Origin: Desulfosudis sp034189195
GTDB taxonomy: Bacteria; Desulfobacterota; Desulfobacteria; Desulfobacterales; Desulfosudaceae
Length of the DNA stretch: 64,000 bases
Direction of reading: 5' to 3'
Assembly (NCBI GenBank): GCA_034189195.1
Contig: JAXHVI010000227.1
Location: 1-64,000, forward strand
Below the pieces are notes generated by a model that worked only from the letters and a program-made list of their open reading frames with translations, was not told where the DNA came from and ran no database searches. A program made the translations under genes and the position numbers. Of the stretch, positions 1 to 10,371 are shown piece after piece (positions within the stretch are counted from its first letter, which is position 1; each line of letters starts with the position of its first letter).

Positions 1-131
1 TCACGCTTGAGTTCACGCTTCACAATCCGACGATTTACCCCGGCCAGTCCCCCCAACCCGCCATTCTCCCCACACCGGCGCAGCCAATCCCCAACAGCAT
101 CCGAAGACGGCACTCGTCTCAACCTCGTTGG
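1..131 (-). pseudogene. IS1380-type transposase fragment (edge of window)
   Basis: Read on the minus strand this stretch encodes a peptide containing SSDAVGDWLRRCGENGG followed by a VNRRIVKREL-like segment. I recognise this pattern from the N-terminal third of IS1380-family DDE transposases. The frame has a TAA stop at 134-132 just upstream, with no start codon or N-terminal part, so the 5' end is missing. The rest of the gene would lie beyond the left edge. It is probably an insertion-sequence remnant; terminal inverted repeats cannot be defined here. Family assignment is from memory of the motif. Confidence 0.55.
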
Positions 132-188
132 TTAAGGTTTTTTTGTGTCTCTCAACACTATATCTACCTGAATCAACGAGGTTTTTTC
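121..188. repeat. Inverted repeat flanking the transposase fragment
   Basis: Positions 121-133 and 171-183 are inverted copies (12 of 13 positions pair) separated by 37 bases, and the second arm runs into a T tract at 184-187. A smaller hairpin (121-125 with 135-139) is also followed by a T run at 140-144. Either could act as a transcription terminator reading rightward. The larger repeat could instead be a relic of an insertion-sequence end. No function is proven. Confidence 0.35.
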
Positions 189-606
189 AATACTTTTCTT
201 CACCAAACATAGAATAATCGCGGATTTTGGGAACCGTGACGATGGCTTTTGATGCTGCCCCAAGCCTCAATCCAATGCGGTTAAAGCCAGGGCTCATGTT
301 TCATTCCGTGTCATTATCGATTATCACCGAGGTCTCTCAAAATTAATTGACACTCGTGATTCTGCCTGGTATGTATCGTTTATTCCCGCATAATCATAGC
401 GATATCGTAAAAGTACAATAAAGATATATTTCTATTGAAACCATAAAAAAGATGAGGCTGAAATCACAGCTAATTTTTATTTCTACATGCTCTTCATGGT
501 CAAAAAATAAGACTTTTTAGGAAGCCATCAACCATAACTGTCAGTAATTATTTCATTCCACCAATAATAATCATCTGCATGGGCGCTTGCCCGGGGGGGG
601 GCTGCA
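184..606. other. AT-rich intergenic region upstream of the TcA-like gene
   Basis: This 420-base stretch has no convincing coding frame and is clearly richer in A and T than the genes to its right. It contains one candidate promoter (349-377) and, at its right end, a run of nine G residues directly before the toxin start codon. Nothing else could be assigned. Confidence 0.5.
349..377 (+). promoter_or_regulatory. Candidate sigma-70 promoter for the TcA-like gene
   Basis: A perfect -35 hexamer TTGACA (349-354) is followed after 17 bases by TATGTA (372-377), which is preceded by TGG and so resembles an extended -10 element. It would give a 5' leader of roughly 220 bases before the start codon at 607. 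This is a motif match only. Confidence 0.4.
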
Positions 607-3600
607 ATGAAATTTCTCGATGAATCCTTTGACCAGCGAAAATCAAAAGACGTTAAAAAACTACAGGATATTCTTGTTTATCTCGGCGGCGCCATTGATG
701 AGAAATCTGAAGACCGGCAAACCCGCAAGATCGGAAAAATTACCACCAAGGCCCTGGTAAAGGTGAAAAAGGACCTGTCGCTGCCCGCCAACGATCGCAT
801 TAACAAGTCCACCATTGCAGCCCTGAATCAAAAAATTATTATGAAACGCTTCAGCACAAAGACCCAGACCGCGCAGTTGCACCAGATGCTGACCCGGGCA
901 AGTCGGATCGCGGATTTTAAAATTGATCTCAGGGATGACCAGAAAAGCCGCGAACAGGGCGCGCAGACGAGCCGGGCACTACGGGTGTTTCAGAAACAAT
1001 ACAACCTTCGGCAGACTGGCCGGCTGGATAAGGAAACCCTGGAGCGGCTTGAATCGGTGGCTGCCAGTCAGGTGGCGCCAATCAAAAAACTGAAGGTCCC
1101 GCGATCCGATCGGCTCATGAAGGTCCGGTATCCCATTCGGCTGCACATGCAAAAGGAAAAGGTCCGGGACCTTCAGCGTGCCCTTTCCTGGCTGGGGTAT
1201 ACCATTGACAAGAAAGAAGCGGTCATACCGCGTTACGGCAAAACCACGCGCAAGGCGGTGATGGCGTTTCAGTCTGAATACAGTCTCCCCGTGAGCGGAA
1301 ACGTGGGATTTAAAACCGCCAAGAAAATGAACGCCCTGATTGACGCCAACAGCCGGATGGTGTCTTGCCGGGACAAATACCGGGTCCGAGGCACGGTGCG
1401 CGATGCGTTGTGGAAGGGTATTAAACTGGCAACGGTCCAGGTGTTTGAAAAGCAGATGCGCGCGGACAAGCTGCTGGCGGAGCGGAAGACTCTGAAGAAC
1501 GGGTTTTATGACCTCCAATACGCCCCGCCCGTGGATCCCCTCACGGGAAAGCCTCGCGAAATTTTTCAGTTACAGGTGAAGGTGACCGAGCCGGACAAGA
1601 CGGTGATCGGTGAAAAGACCTTTCATGTGACCGGCAAGGTGTTGTGGGCAAACTTTACCCAGGGCGACGCGCCGTACAAGGGAAAAGCTGACTTTCAGGT
1701 ACTGGAAAAAATTTTATGCAAGGCCCTGGGAAAGGGAACCCCCATTGACACCATTGAAGAGAGCGATACCCACCGGGACATCACCTACCTGCGCAAGGCG
1801 GCCAGGCTGGCGGCAGAAGATATTATGAAGATGACCCTGGCGGCCAGGACGGCCAAGGTCGTAAACCGGCCGTATCTAACAGCCGAGGTGTTTTATGCTT
1901 TTATTCGCCAGAACCAGCCGTCCACACTTCCCGGCGACCTCTTGCCGGACCGGCCGGAAGAGTGGGCGGGCTGGATTGCCTCCCTGGTAGAGCATTGCGC
2001 CGATGGTATTCCCCTGCTGGAGGACAGCCTGCGGGCGGAGGTCCTTGAAAATGCGTTGAAGCAGAACATGGTCTCCCGCCAGGTGGCCGAGGATAAAACG
2101 GCCATTCTGCAAGCACTGGCGGAAAAGAAGACCGATCTGGTACTGGAAAAACCGCTGCTGGACGGAACGGGCTCGCTTCAGACCATTTTGAATGCCTCCA
2201 CCGTACCGACGAATAAGCACAGGTCGGTAGGCGCCTGTTTTGCCCAGGCAAGGGGATTTACCCCGGCTTTCTGGCAGTCCATGGCCGGCATATCCGAAAT
2301 AAGCAAGGCCGGGGTTGAAGATTTGCGGACCACTGTCGATTTGGGGTGGATCACCGGCACCTTTGGCGGCATGATCACGCATCTGAAAACCGGCCTGGGG
2401 GATGGTACCTATACGACGGTGAGTAATCTGGCGACGCTTTCCACCAAGCAATGGCTTTCGGTGATATCCCAGAGCGGCAGCAATGTTCCGGACTGGGTCA
2501 GCGGTGACAGCGCCCAGCAGAAAAGAAGGGCCTATGCCGAATTGATGAAAAAAAATGCGGAGACACGGTTCCCGGCGGTGTCCCTGATCGCTGACACAAG
2601 CCGCAGCAACGCTCATGCACTGGGGTCGGTGGAAAATATCCTTGCCGCCATCGAGGCCAGTCCGGACTTTGATTTAAAGCGGGATTCCTGCCAACACCTG
2701 TTTGCCGATACCGGCGCCGGTCTTTCCGAACATGAAAGAATGGCCACAAAGGTATTGCAGCGAATTCATCGCATTGCCCCGTCCGCGAATGCCGGTGTGA
2801 AGCTGCTGGAAGCGGGATTCTACAGCGCGGCCCAGGTGTACCACAATGGCCGGGCAAATTTTGTCGACGCGATGGAAAAGAACGGCATGACAAAGGCGGA
2901 TGCGGAGCAGGTATTTAACGCAAGCGAGCATCAATATGCCGTTGTTCTGACGGCGCTGGGTAAGTTTTACCAGGATTTTTACATTGTTGAGCCGGCATCG
3001 ATTCTTTCCCGCGCGTATAAAAGCGGTGACCTTGAAGCACTGACAACCGAAATCCCCGACCTTGAGACTCTTTTCGGCCCCATTGATATCCGGGAGGTGC
3101 GGCACTGCGAATCCGTGCTCGGTCCATCGGCCTATCTCACCGACCTGTTCCGTTTCCTGAATGAAAAAAAAGCCAAGACCAGCGGCAAAACCGTAAAAGA
3201 CGTGCTGTTTGAGCGTCGCCCCGACCTGGGGCATATCAAGCTGAACTGCGCCAACACCAATACGTCCATGCCGTATATCGATCTGGTGTGTGAAATCCTG
3301 GAAAACCGGGTAATGGACGGGGACGGTGTGGTGGATTTTCAATGTACCTGGCCGGCCGCTGACCTGTTGGCCGAGCCGGAACATGTGCTCGCGGAGGCCT
3401 ATGATCGAATCAAAATGGCCGATTACCCGCTGTTTGGCCATTTCAATCTCTGGCAGGCTGAAACACGGATGTATCTCTCCCACCTGGGGGTCCCCCGTTA
3501 TCACCTTATGGAAACCTTTCTGATACCCACCGGCTCGGCGACGCAGCAGACCGCTGATCAATGCAGTATCGCGGCGGAATATTTCGGCATCGCGAGCCAG

Positions 3601-6600
3601 GATCAGCAAGTCGTTATTACCCCCCGGCCCAGCGACCACTGGCAGAAGCGTTATTGGAGCAACGACATTCTGGGAACGGATGTGCCGGTGGACAGGCTGC
3701 TTCGAAAGTCCGGCCTGACCTATCACCAATTGCTGGAACTGCTTCAATGCCCCTTTATCAACAGCCAATCGCCCGAGAGTATTGTGAGGTGCCCGATTGA
3801 TGATTGCGACCTGAGTAATCAGACCGTGGACAATCTCTCACTGGATCGCCTGGACCGGATGAACCGGTTTCTCCGGCTGTGGTACCGCACCGGTATGCAA
3901 CTCTGGGAGCTTGATCTTCTGGTCTCGCACCCGGCCGTGGGTAATGGCGTGCTGGACGACCAGTGCCTGATCAAACTGAAACAGTTTGACGCGCTGCGTA
4001 ACGAACTGAATCTGGAGAGCGAGGAACTGGCGGCATTTTTCGGCCCCATCAACAGTGCTTCCAGGCCCGCGGCTACCAATGCCGGAAAGTATGAGAAATG
4101 CCTATTTGAAAAGCTTTTTCTCAGTGGTTCTATGGATGCCGTCCTGTACGACGATTTTTTGCAGTTAATGACAACGCCCTCATCAGGCAACGAGGTCACG
4201 CCTTACCTGGACCATGTCGCGACCGCTCTTTCCAGTGAAAGGGAGGTCCTGATGATGCTCCTTCCGCTTACGGACGGACATTTCACGGTAGACACACTGT
4301 CGGTTTTCTTCCGGTATGTGACCCTGGCCGATACCTTGAAATGGAAAGTCGCGGAGCTCTTGTTGTATTGTGACCTTGCCGGCATCGCCGATCCGTTTGA
4401 CGATTTTACCACGGTTGAACGTATTGTCCATGAGAAAGACCTGTTGCGGAATGGGGATGCCACCCTGCTAGAGCTTGAATACCTGCTGACCTATGCGCCG
4501 GACTCTTCGGCCGGCTGGCGACAGGAAGTTTATGCGCAGCGATTGCAGGGGCTGCGGGAAGCCTTGGCCGGGCTTCAGAACCAGATAACAACAGCGGAAG
4601 AAACCGGTGAAGACAGCTTGCAAATGCTGATGGCCATGGTGGGGCCGTTTGCCGATCCTGCCGTACTGGCGACCGCCATGGAAGTGATTGCCGGCACGTG
4701 GACGGCCTCCCAGTCGGAAATCACCACATTCATTGAAGCGTGTTTCGGCGTGTTTGTGGCGGATACGGTAGCAGCCGTTGATACCCTGAAATACACAACC
4801 CCGGTTTCGTCGTCCCAACTGATGGAGCGACGGGACTACGTGATGGCCGAGATACTCAACTATCTGAACCGAACGACAATCAAGGAGTTTACCGCCGACA
4901 CCTATTCACTTGAAAGCAGCCAGGCCTCGGTATTGCTGGACAACCTGCATCTGCCCTCCCAGGCGCGAAGCCTGCTGGCCGTGCTTCAAGATGACCGGCT
5001 GTTTGAACGTGATGCCGACAACACCTATGTTTATGAGCTTGACCCGGATGAGCTGCCGGACCTGTTTGCCGCCCTGCATCTGTTGCACAAGGCATCCATG
5101 GCGGCACGTTGCCTGGACTGTAATACCGAGGCATTGACATGGCTCGCGAAAAATCCGTCGGCAGGCGAGACCCTGGACTTCAATGCCCTGCCGCTGGAAA
5201 GCAATCCAGCCGCTGTCCCCCTTGAAAGATGGTTGCGGACATACCGTTTTCTGGCTTTCAATCGCCGGTTCCCGGCGCCCGAGGACGTGTCATTTTTTGA
5301 CGTGCTCACGCTCGCCTCGGCCGCCGCGCCCGCCGAGGCAATCAACGACGCCCTGTGCGCGGTTACCGGATGGGACCCTGATGCGCATGCCTATCTTCAT
5401 TATCCGCAGCTCGACTACCAGTTGCCCGATACCTACGAATGGTTTGCCGAGTGTCATCGTCAGAAAAAAATCACAGCCTCGGATTTTCAAACGCTGTTTA
5501 CCCTGGCCCATCGGGACCCGGATGGCGAGGAGCAGGAAAAGTCCCGCAAGGCCAGAAACATGGTCCAGGCAAAATATTCCCGCGAGCGCTGGCTGGAGAT
5601 TCTCAAGCCCATGATGGACCCGTTGCGGGAACAGAAACGGGCGGCCCTGACCGCTTATCTGGTGGAACGGTCCCAATGGGAGCATTCTTCTTCCAGCCCC
5701 TTATACTGGACATCCCCGGACGATTTGTACGGCTGGTTTTTGATTGATGTGGAGATGTGCGCCTATCAGCTTACCTCCCGGATAAAACAGGCGATTTTAT
5801 CCACCCAGTTGTTCGTGCAGCGCTGTATGCTGAACCTTGAGCACCGGGATGTCGAAGTGGCCCAGCCGGACCCGGACGTGGAAAACAACTGGGATCAGTG
5901 GAAATGGATGAAAAATTACCGGATATGGGAAGCCAACCGGAAAGTGTTTCTATTTCCGGAAAACTGGATTGAGCCCGAGCTTCGGGATACCAAGTCGCCG
6001 TTTTTTGAAGAGCTGGAGAGCGATATTCTGTCCCGTGAGATCACCAACGATAACGTGGAAAGCGCGCTGCAGCGGTACATTCAGAAGCTTGATGAAGTCT
6101 CCCGGCTTGAGGTGTGCAGCATTTTTCACCAGCGGGAAGGTTCCGTAAACCGGCTGCATGTAGTGGGCCGGACCCGAAGTATTCCGGCAATGTTTTATTA
6201 CCGGTATTATGATCTGGTCTATTCTCGCTGGTCTCCCTGGGAACAGATACAGAACGATATTGAGTCCGACCATGTGGTGCCTTGGGTATATAATCGCAAG
6301 CTGCACCTGTTCTGGCTGATATTTCATGAAAAGCCGGTGAAACTAAAAAAGCTTCCGCCGGTAAAGCAGAGCGACACGCCCGTGCAGAACAGCGAGCCGG
6401 CCAAAATGTTCGAGATTGAGCTGGCATGGTGTGTCCGGCAGCCGGACGGGTGGGATGCCCGGCGCGTTTCCAAAAAGAAACTTGTCCATCCATGGGAACG
6501 CCCCACCTTTTCTTATAATCTCAAGCCGCGGTATAAGGCAGCGGACAACTCGCTGTCCCTGGATATTTATATATCCACCTCTAAATCGTTTAATGACGGC

Positions 6601-9600
6601 AAGTTTTATGATCAGTTCACCCATGAAAAACTGCGGATGACAAATGTTTACTACGATCAGACGCTCCGGCCCTGGCATTCATCAAGCTTTGTGTTCACCG
6701 GCGCCGGGGTGCGGGAAGTGCTGCTGCGGGGCATCCCCGGGTATTATTTTGACCCGGACGCGGAGGGAAAAAAGACGATCACCTCCTATGACTACATTAA
6801 GAAAAACTTTGATGAGGCCGGCTCGGATATTTATCCGCTTGCTGTGATTTCAGAACAACTGGCCCTTCCATCGGGCATGCATTACAAGTATACCCGCCTT
6901 TCCAACAACCAGGACCATGACATTAATATCAGCAACCTGAATGTGTTCGGCCCGGACAGGGGCACCCGGACTATGCTGACAAATGCGGACAGCCCCTTTG
7001 AAGCGGTATTGTGCCAGCAAGGCCTGTCGCCCGTGGACGGCAGAATACGGCCGTTTTTGTACCAGGACAAGAAACGATCATTCTTTTTTCTGCAAACCCG
7101 GGATGAAAATTTCTGGAACTATCTTTTCAATTGGGAGGAAGGCATTTATCAGGCCCGACCGTTTTATCATCCCTATGTCGAGATATTTCAGCAGGAGATT
7201 AACCGGGCCGGCGTGGAAGGATTGTTCAAACGGCGGCTGCAGCTTAATCCTGGTCACTATTCAAGCCGGTCCCCGTTTTCTTTTGATTCCCAATATGCCC
7301 CCGCCTGGGGGGTGAACGGCGACGCGGCAGAAACAGAAGCGCTGGATTTTGCCAGAAACGGTGCTTACTCCATTTACAACTGGGAGCTGTTTTTTCACGC
7401 CCCGCTGATGATCGCCTGCCGCCTCACCCAGAACCAGCGGTTTGAAGAGGCCATGCAGTGGTTCCATTACATTTTTGATCCCACCAGTACCGATTATTAT
7501 CCGTCACCGCAGCGCTTCTGGATCACCAAACCGTTCCATGAAACCAGTGCGGAGGAATACCGGATCCAGCGGATCAGAAATATTATTGAAAATATCGACG
7601 ACTTCAAGGGGCAACTGCTCGAGTGGCGAAACAATCCCTTTAAACCGCATCTGATCGCGGAACACCGGACCGTGGCCTATCAACGGACCGTGGTCATGAA
7701 GTACCTGGATAACCTGATTTCATGGGGCGACCGGCTTTTCCGCCAGGACTCCATGGAGTCCATTAACGAAGCCACGATGTTGTATATCCTGGCCCACGAG
7801 CTGCTGGGGGCTAGGCCGACCATCGTGCCCGCCATCCACCGTGATGAAAAGACCTTTAATGAACTGCTGGAAGAAGGGGCGCTGGATACGTTCGGCAACA
7901 CAAAGGTGGAAATCGCGGCGGAAAACGTGCTGGGCCTGCCCATTGAATATACCCTCTCCGGTTCATCGATGGAGCCCATGCCGGACCTTGAAATATCCTA
8001 TTTCGGCCTGCCCCATAACGATAAGCTCCTGTCATACTGGGATACGGTGGAAGACCGGTTGTTCAAAATCCGGCACGGTCTAAATATCGAGGGATTGAAG
8101 CGGCAGCTGCCCCTGTTTGAACCGCCCATTGATCCGGCCATGCTGGTAAAAGCCGCGGCCGCCGGACTGGACCTGGCCACGGTGCTGAACGACCTCAATG
8201 CCCCGTCACCGGCTTACCGGTTCCAGGTGCTTGCGAAAAAGGCCCTTGAATTCTGCGGTGACGTCAAACGGCTGGGCGACCACCTGCTGTCAGCGCTGGA
8301 GAAAAAGGATTCCGAAGAAATGGCGGTGCTGCGGGCCGGCAATGTCGTGGCCGTGCTGGAAAATATGCGGGAGATCAAGGAGCTGCGGATTGACGCGGCC
8401 CGATATGCCATTGAGGCCCTCACCCGGCAGCAGGAAATCTGCCAGATTCGTATTGATCACATTAAAAGTCTGGACGAAAAACTTGATGCCGAGAAAAAGG
8501 CCGGTGACTGGGGAACGGCCGCCACGGTGTTCAAGGCTCTCAGCAAGGCTTCCAATGTGGGGGCCATGATCGCGTCCGCCATACCCGATGCCAGCGCCGG
8601 GGCCAATGGCGCGGGCGGTACGCCGGAAGCCACGGTTCAGGGGGGCGGTTCCAATGTGGAAAAGGGGTTCAAGTATGCCGGTAAGGGGTTTGATGCTGCC
8701 GCGGAACTATGCAAGTGGATGCAGGATGACCTGAAATCCGAGGCCAAGAGCGAACGGACCAAAGCTGAACGGGCCGCCAAGATTGCAGAAGAAGAAAAAG
8801 CGATTGAAAGCCTGGACAACAAGATACTGGGGGCCGAGATACTGGCGCAGATCGCGGAGAAAGACTTGGAAAACTTTGAAGCCCAGCTGGAAATCAAGCA
8901 TGGCGAGCATGCCTATCTTCAGGAAAAGTATACCAATGCGCAGCTTTACCAATGGATGATCACCCAGATCTCCACGGTCTATTTTCAGGCGTATCAGCTT
9001 GCTTATGATATGGCCAAACGGGCCGAAAAGAGCTACCAGCGGGAACTGGGCGTGGGCAATACCGGATTTATCCGGTTCGGCCACTGGGACAGCCTCAAAA
9101 AAGGATTGCTTTCGGCCGACCGCCTGATTCAGGATATCCGTCGTATGGAAGCGTCTTTCCTTGATCAGCACAAGCGTGAACTGGAGCTGACCAAGCATGT
9201 GTCGCTTGCCCGGCTGGCGCCTGACAAGCTGCTGGAGCTTATCATAACCGGCCGGTGCTCCCTTGACCTGGCGGAGTGGATGTACAATCTTGACTATCCG
9301 GGGCATTACCGCCGGCGGATCAAATCGGTTGCCGTGACTATCCTGTGCAAGGCCGATCCGTTTACCAACCTGAATTGCAGTCTCAGCCTGGGAACAAACG
9401 AGGTCCGGATCAGCAACCTTGTGGGGCCGGGATATGCAAAAAGAGACGAAGAGGACACACGGTTTGAGGTGCAGCAGGGATTCGGCGATACCATTGCCAC
9501 GAGTCACGGGGAATGGGACAATGGACTGTTCCGGCTGGATTTCAATGACGACCGGTTTTTGCCCTTTGAAGGCGCCGGCGCGGTAGGGGTATGGGATATA

Positions 9601-10161
9601 CATATGCCGCGGGAACACAATGCTTTTGATTATGGGACCCTGGCCGATGTAGTGCTGCATGTCCATTATACCGCCCTGGACGGCGGTGAAGCGCTGGCCG
9701 AGGGTGCCCGGAATGAGTTGAATGACATCCTGGCTGAAGGCGGCACGCTGCTGGTGGGCCTGAAGCAGTGTTTTCCTGATACCTGGGAGACTTTTTTGAC
9801 ACCCGAACCGCCCGGATCGCCTCAGGTGTTTAGCTGCGAGATAACGGCCGCCCATTACCCGTTTCTGGCCCGGATGGGGAGACTTGAGCTGACCGGTATG
9901 GGCATGGTGGTCGCGGGCAAACATGTCGGCAACTATGCGGCCAGGGTGTCAATCCCCGGGCAACCGGATATTGATTGCGACCTGACCACTGACTCGGGTT
10001 TGAAGAATGTGCATCACAATCCGGCGGTCTTTGACGGCACTGCGCCGGGCACCGGCACGTTCAGCGTCATGGTCCGGCGGGACACGGCCGGGGCAAACGA
10101 TTTTTCATCCCTGCCCGAAGATGACCTGGAGGATATTTATCTGATCTTACGGTATGCATAA
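607..10161 (+). CDS. TcA-like toxin-complex subunit with N-terminal peptidoglycan-binding-type repeats
   Basis: This 3,184-residue protein resembles the pore-forming TcA subunit of Tc (toxin complex) toxins. The N terminus has three peptidoglycan-binding-type helical modules (about residues 10-75, 88-147, 175-250) and then a beta-rich, transthyretin-like segment (about 255-350). A VRP1-type segment with SVLGPSAYLTDLFRFL lies near 830. A Tc N-terminal-type region precedes a neuraminidase-like region (YYRYYDLVYSRWSPWEQ, about 1,860). The TcB-binding-type segment YNWELFFHAPLMIACRL falls near 2,260, and a long helical and coiled-coil pore region with a Gly/Ala-rich hydrophobic stretch spans about 2,500-2,790. 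YPGHYRRRIKSV near 2,900 is typical of TcA C termini. No signal peptide is visible. No TcB or TcC gene lies within the window, so its partner is unknown. Ribosome binding would rely on a G9 tract. Confidence 0.85.
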   Translation: MKFLDESFDQRKSKDVKKLQDILVYLGGAIDEKSEDRQTRKIGKITTKALVKVKKDLSLPANDRINKSTIAALNQKIIMKRFSTKTQTAQLHQMLTRASRIADFKIDLRDDQKSREQGAQTSRALRVFQKQYNLRQTGRLDKETLERLESVAASQVAPIKKLKVPRSDRLMKVRYPIRLHMQKEKVRDLQRALSWLGYTIDKKEAVIPRYGKTTRKAVMAFQSEYSLPVSGNVGFKTAKKMNALIDANSRMVSCRDKYRVRGTVRDALWKGIKLATVQVFEKQMRADKLLAERKTLKNGFYDLQYAPPVDPLTGKPREIFQLQVKVTEPDKTVIGEKTFHVTGKVLWANFTQGDAPYKGKADFQVLEKILCKALGKGTPIDTIEESDTHRDITYLRKAARLAAEDIMKMTLAARTAKVVNRPYLTAEVFYAFIRQNQPSTLPGDLLPDRPEEWAGWIASLVEHCADGIPLLEDSLRAEVLENALKQNMVSRQVAEDKTAILQALAEKKTDLVLEKPLLDGTGSLQTILNASTVPTNKHRSVGACFAQARGFTPAFWQSMAGISEISKAGVEDLRTTVDLGWITGTFGGMITHLKTGLGDGTYTTVSNLATLSTKQWLSVISQSGSNVPDWVSGDSAQQKRRAYAELMKKNAETRFPAVSLIADTSRSNAHALGSVENILAAIEASPDFDLKRDSCQHLFADTGAGLSEHERMATKVLQRIHRIAPSANAGVKLLEAGFYSAAQVYHNGRANFVDAMEKNGMTKADAEQVFNASEHQYAVVLTALGKFYQDFYIVEPASILSRAYKSGDLEALTTEIPDLETLFGPIDIREVRHCESVLGPSAYLTDLFRFLNEKKAKTSGKTVKDVLFERRPDLGHIKLNCANTNTSMPYIDLVCEILENRVMDGDGVVDFQCTWPAADLLAEPEHVLAEAYDRIKMADYPLFGHFNLWQAETRMYLSHLGVPRYHLMETFLIPTGSATQQTADQCSIAAEYFGIASQDQQVVITPRPSDHWQKRYWSNDILGTDVPVDRLLRKSGLTYHQLLELLQCPFINSQSPESIVRCPIDDCDLSNQTVDNLSLDRLDRMNRFLRLWYRTGMQLWELDLLVSHPAVGNGVLDDQCLIKLKQFDALRNELNLESEELAAFFGPINSASRPAATNAGKYEKCLFEKLFLSGSMDAVLYDDFLQLMTTPSSGNEVTPYLDHVATALSSEREVLMMLLPLTDGHFTVDTLSVFFRYVTLADTLKWKVAELLLYCDLAGIADPFDDFTTVERIVHEKDLLRNGDATLLELEYLLTYAPDSSAGWRQEVYAQRLQGLREALAGLQNQITTAEETGEDSLQMLMAMVGPFADPAVLATAMEVIAGTWTASQSEITTFIEACFGVFVADTVAAVDTLKYTTPVSSSQLMERRDYVMAEILNYLNRTTIKEFTADTYSLESSQASVLLDNLHLPSQARSLLAVLQDDRLFERDADNTYVYELDPDELPDLFAALHLLHKASMAARCLDCNTEALTWLAKNPSAGETLDFNALPLESNPAAVPLERWLRTYRFLAFNRRFPAPEDVSFFDVLTLASAAAPAEAINDALCAVTGWDPDAHAYLHYPQLDYQLPDTYEWFAECHRQKKITASDFQTLFTLAHRDPDGEEQEKSRKARNMVQAKYSRERWLEILKPMMDPLREQKRAALTAYLVERSQWEHSSSSPLYWTSPDDLYGWFLIDVEMCAYQLTSRIKQAILSTQLFVQRCMLNLEHRDVEVAQPDPDVENNWDQWKWMKNYRIWEANRKVFLFPENWIEPELRDTKSPFFEELESDILSREITNDNVESALQRYIQKLDEVSRLEVCSIFHQREGSVNRLHVVGRTRSIPAMFYYRYYDLVYSRWSPWEQIQNDIESDHVVPWVYNRKLHLFWLIFHEKPVKLKKLPPVKQSDTPVQNSEPAKMFEIELAWCVRQPDGWDARRVSKKKLVHPWERPTFSYNLKPRYKAADNSLSLDIYISTSKSFNDGKFYDQFTHEKLRMTNVYYDQTLRPWHSSSFVFTGAGVREVLLRGIPGYYFDPDAEGKKTITSYDYIKKNFDEAGSDIYPLAVISEQLALPSGMHYKYTRLSNNQDHDINISNLNVFGPDRGTRTMLTNADSPFEAVLCQQGLSPVDGRIRPFLYQDKKRSFFFLQTRDENFWNYLFNWEEGIYQARPFYHPYVEIFQQEINRAGVEGLFKRRLQLNPGHYSSRSPFSFDSQYAPAWGVNGDAAETEALDFARNGAYSIYNWELFFHAPLMIACRLTQNQRFEEAMQWFHYIFDPTSTDYYPSPQRFWITKPFHETSAEEYRIQRIRNIIENIDDFKGQLLEWRNNPFKPHLIAEHRTVAYQRTVVMKYLDNLISWGDRLFRQDSMESINEATMLYILAHELLGARPTIVPAIHRDEKTFNELLEEGALDTFGNTKVEIAAENVLGLPIEYTLSGSSMEPMPDLEISYFGLPHNDKLLSYWDTVEDRLFKIRHGLNIEGLKRQLPLFEPPIDPAMLVKAAAAGLDLATVLNDLNAPSPAYRFQVLAKKALEFCGDVKRLGDHLLSALEKKDSEEMAVLRAGNVVAVLENMREIKELRIDAARYAIEALTRQQEICQIRIDHIKSLDEKLDAEKKAGDWGTAATVFKALSKASNVGAMIASAIPDASAGANGAGGTPEATVQGGGSNVEKGFKYAGKGFDAAAELCKWMQDDLKSEAKSERTKAERAAKIAEEEKAIESLDNKILGAEILAQIAEKDLENFEAQLEIKHGEHAYLQEKYTNAQLYQWMITQISTVYFQAYQLAYDMAKRAEKSYQRELGVGNTGFIRFGHWDSLKKGLLSADRLIQDIRRMEASFLDQHKRELELTKHVSLARLAPDKLLELIITGRCSLDLAEWMYNLDYPGHYRRRIKSVAVTILCKADPFTNLNCSLSLGTNEVRISNLVGPGYAKRDEEDTRFEVQQGFGDTIATSHGEWDNGLFRLDFNDDRFLPFEGAGAVGVWDIHMPREHNAFDYGTLADVVLHVHYTALDGGEALAEGARNELNDILAEGGTLLVGLKQCFPDTWETFLTPEPPGSPQVFSCEITAAHYPFLARMGRLELTGMGMVVAGKHVGNYAARVSIPGQPDIDCDLTTDSGLKNVHHNPAVFDGTAPGTGTFSVMVRRDTAGANDFSSLPEDDLEDIYLILRYA

Positions 10162-10285
10162 TATCGCTTGACTTGTGTAAAAAAGTTGATAACATAGAAT
10201 CGAACTCGGGAAAACTTGGCGAATGGTATTGGTCTGAACTAGTGAAAAACACATATTAAGCCAGTAAGCAAAAGATTCTCGATAC

Positions 10286-10326
10286 AAAAAAGGCTGCCAG
10301 TCTGTAAAGTCTGGGGCCTTTTTTTT
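10286..10326 (+). terminator. Intrinsic terminator after the TcA-like gene
   Basis: The left arm AAAAAAGGC (10286-10294) plus CCAG (10297-10300) pairs with CTGG (10311-10314) plus GCC and the T run, around a 10-base loop; the right arm ends in eight T residues. A-runs on the left side mean it could also act on the minus strand. It lies about 125 bases after the toxin stop codon. The intervening 10162-10285 shows no other feature. Confidence 0.7.
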
Positions 10327-10371
10327 GGCAAAAGTCAAGTTTGGTTCAAATAGCAACAAAAGAGATCGGTC

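Noticed and set aside
8707..9924. 405-codon minus-strand frame opposite the TcA-like gene
   Set aside because: It is antisense to a clearly homologous domain region of the toxin and has the composition of a shadow frame.
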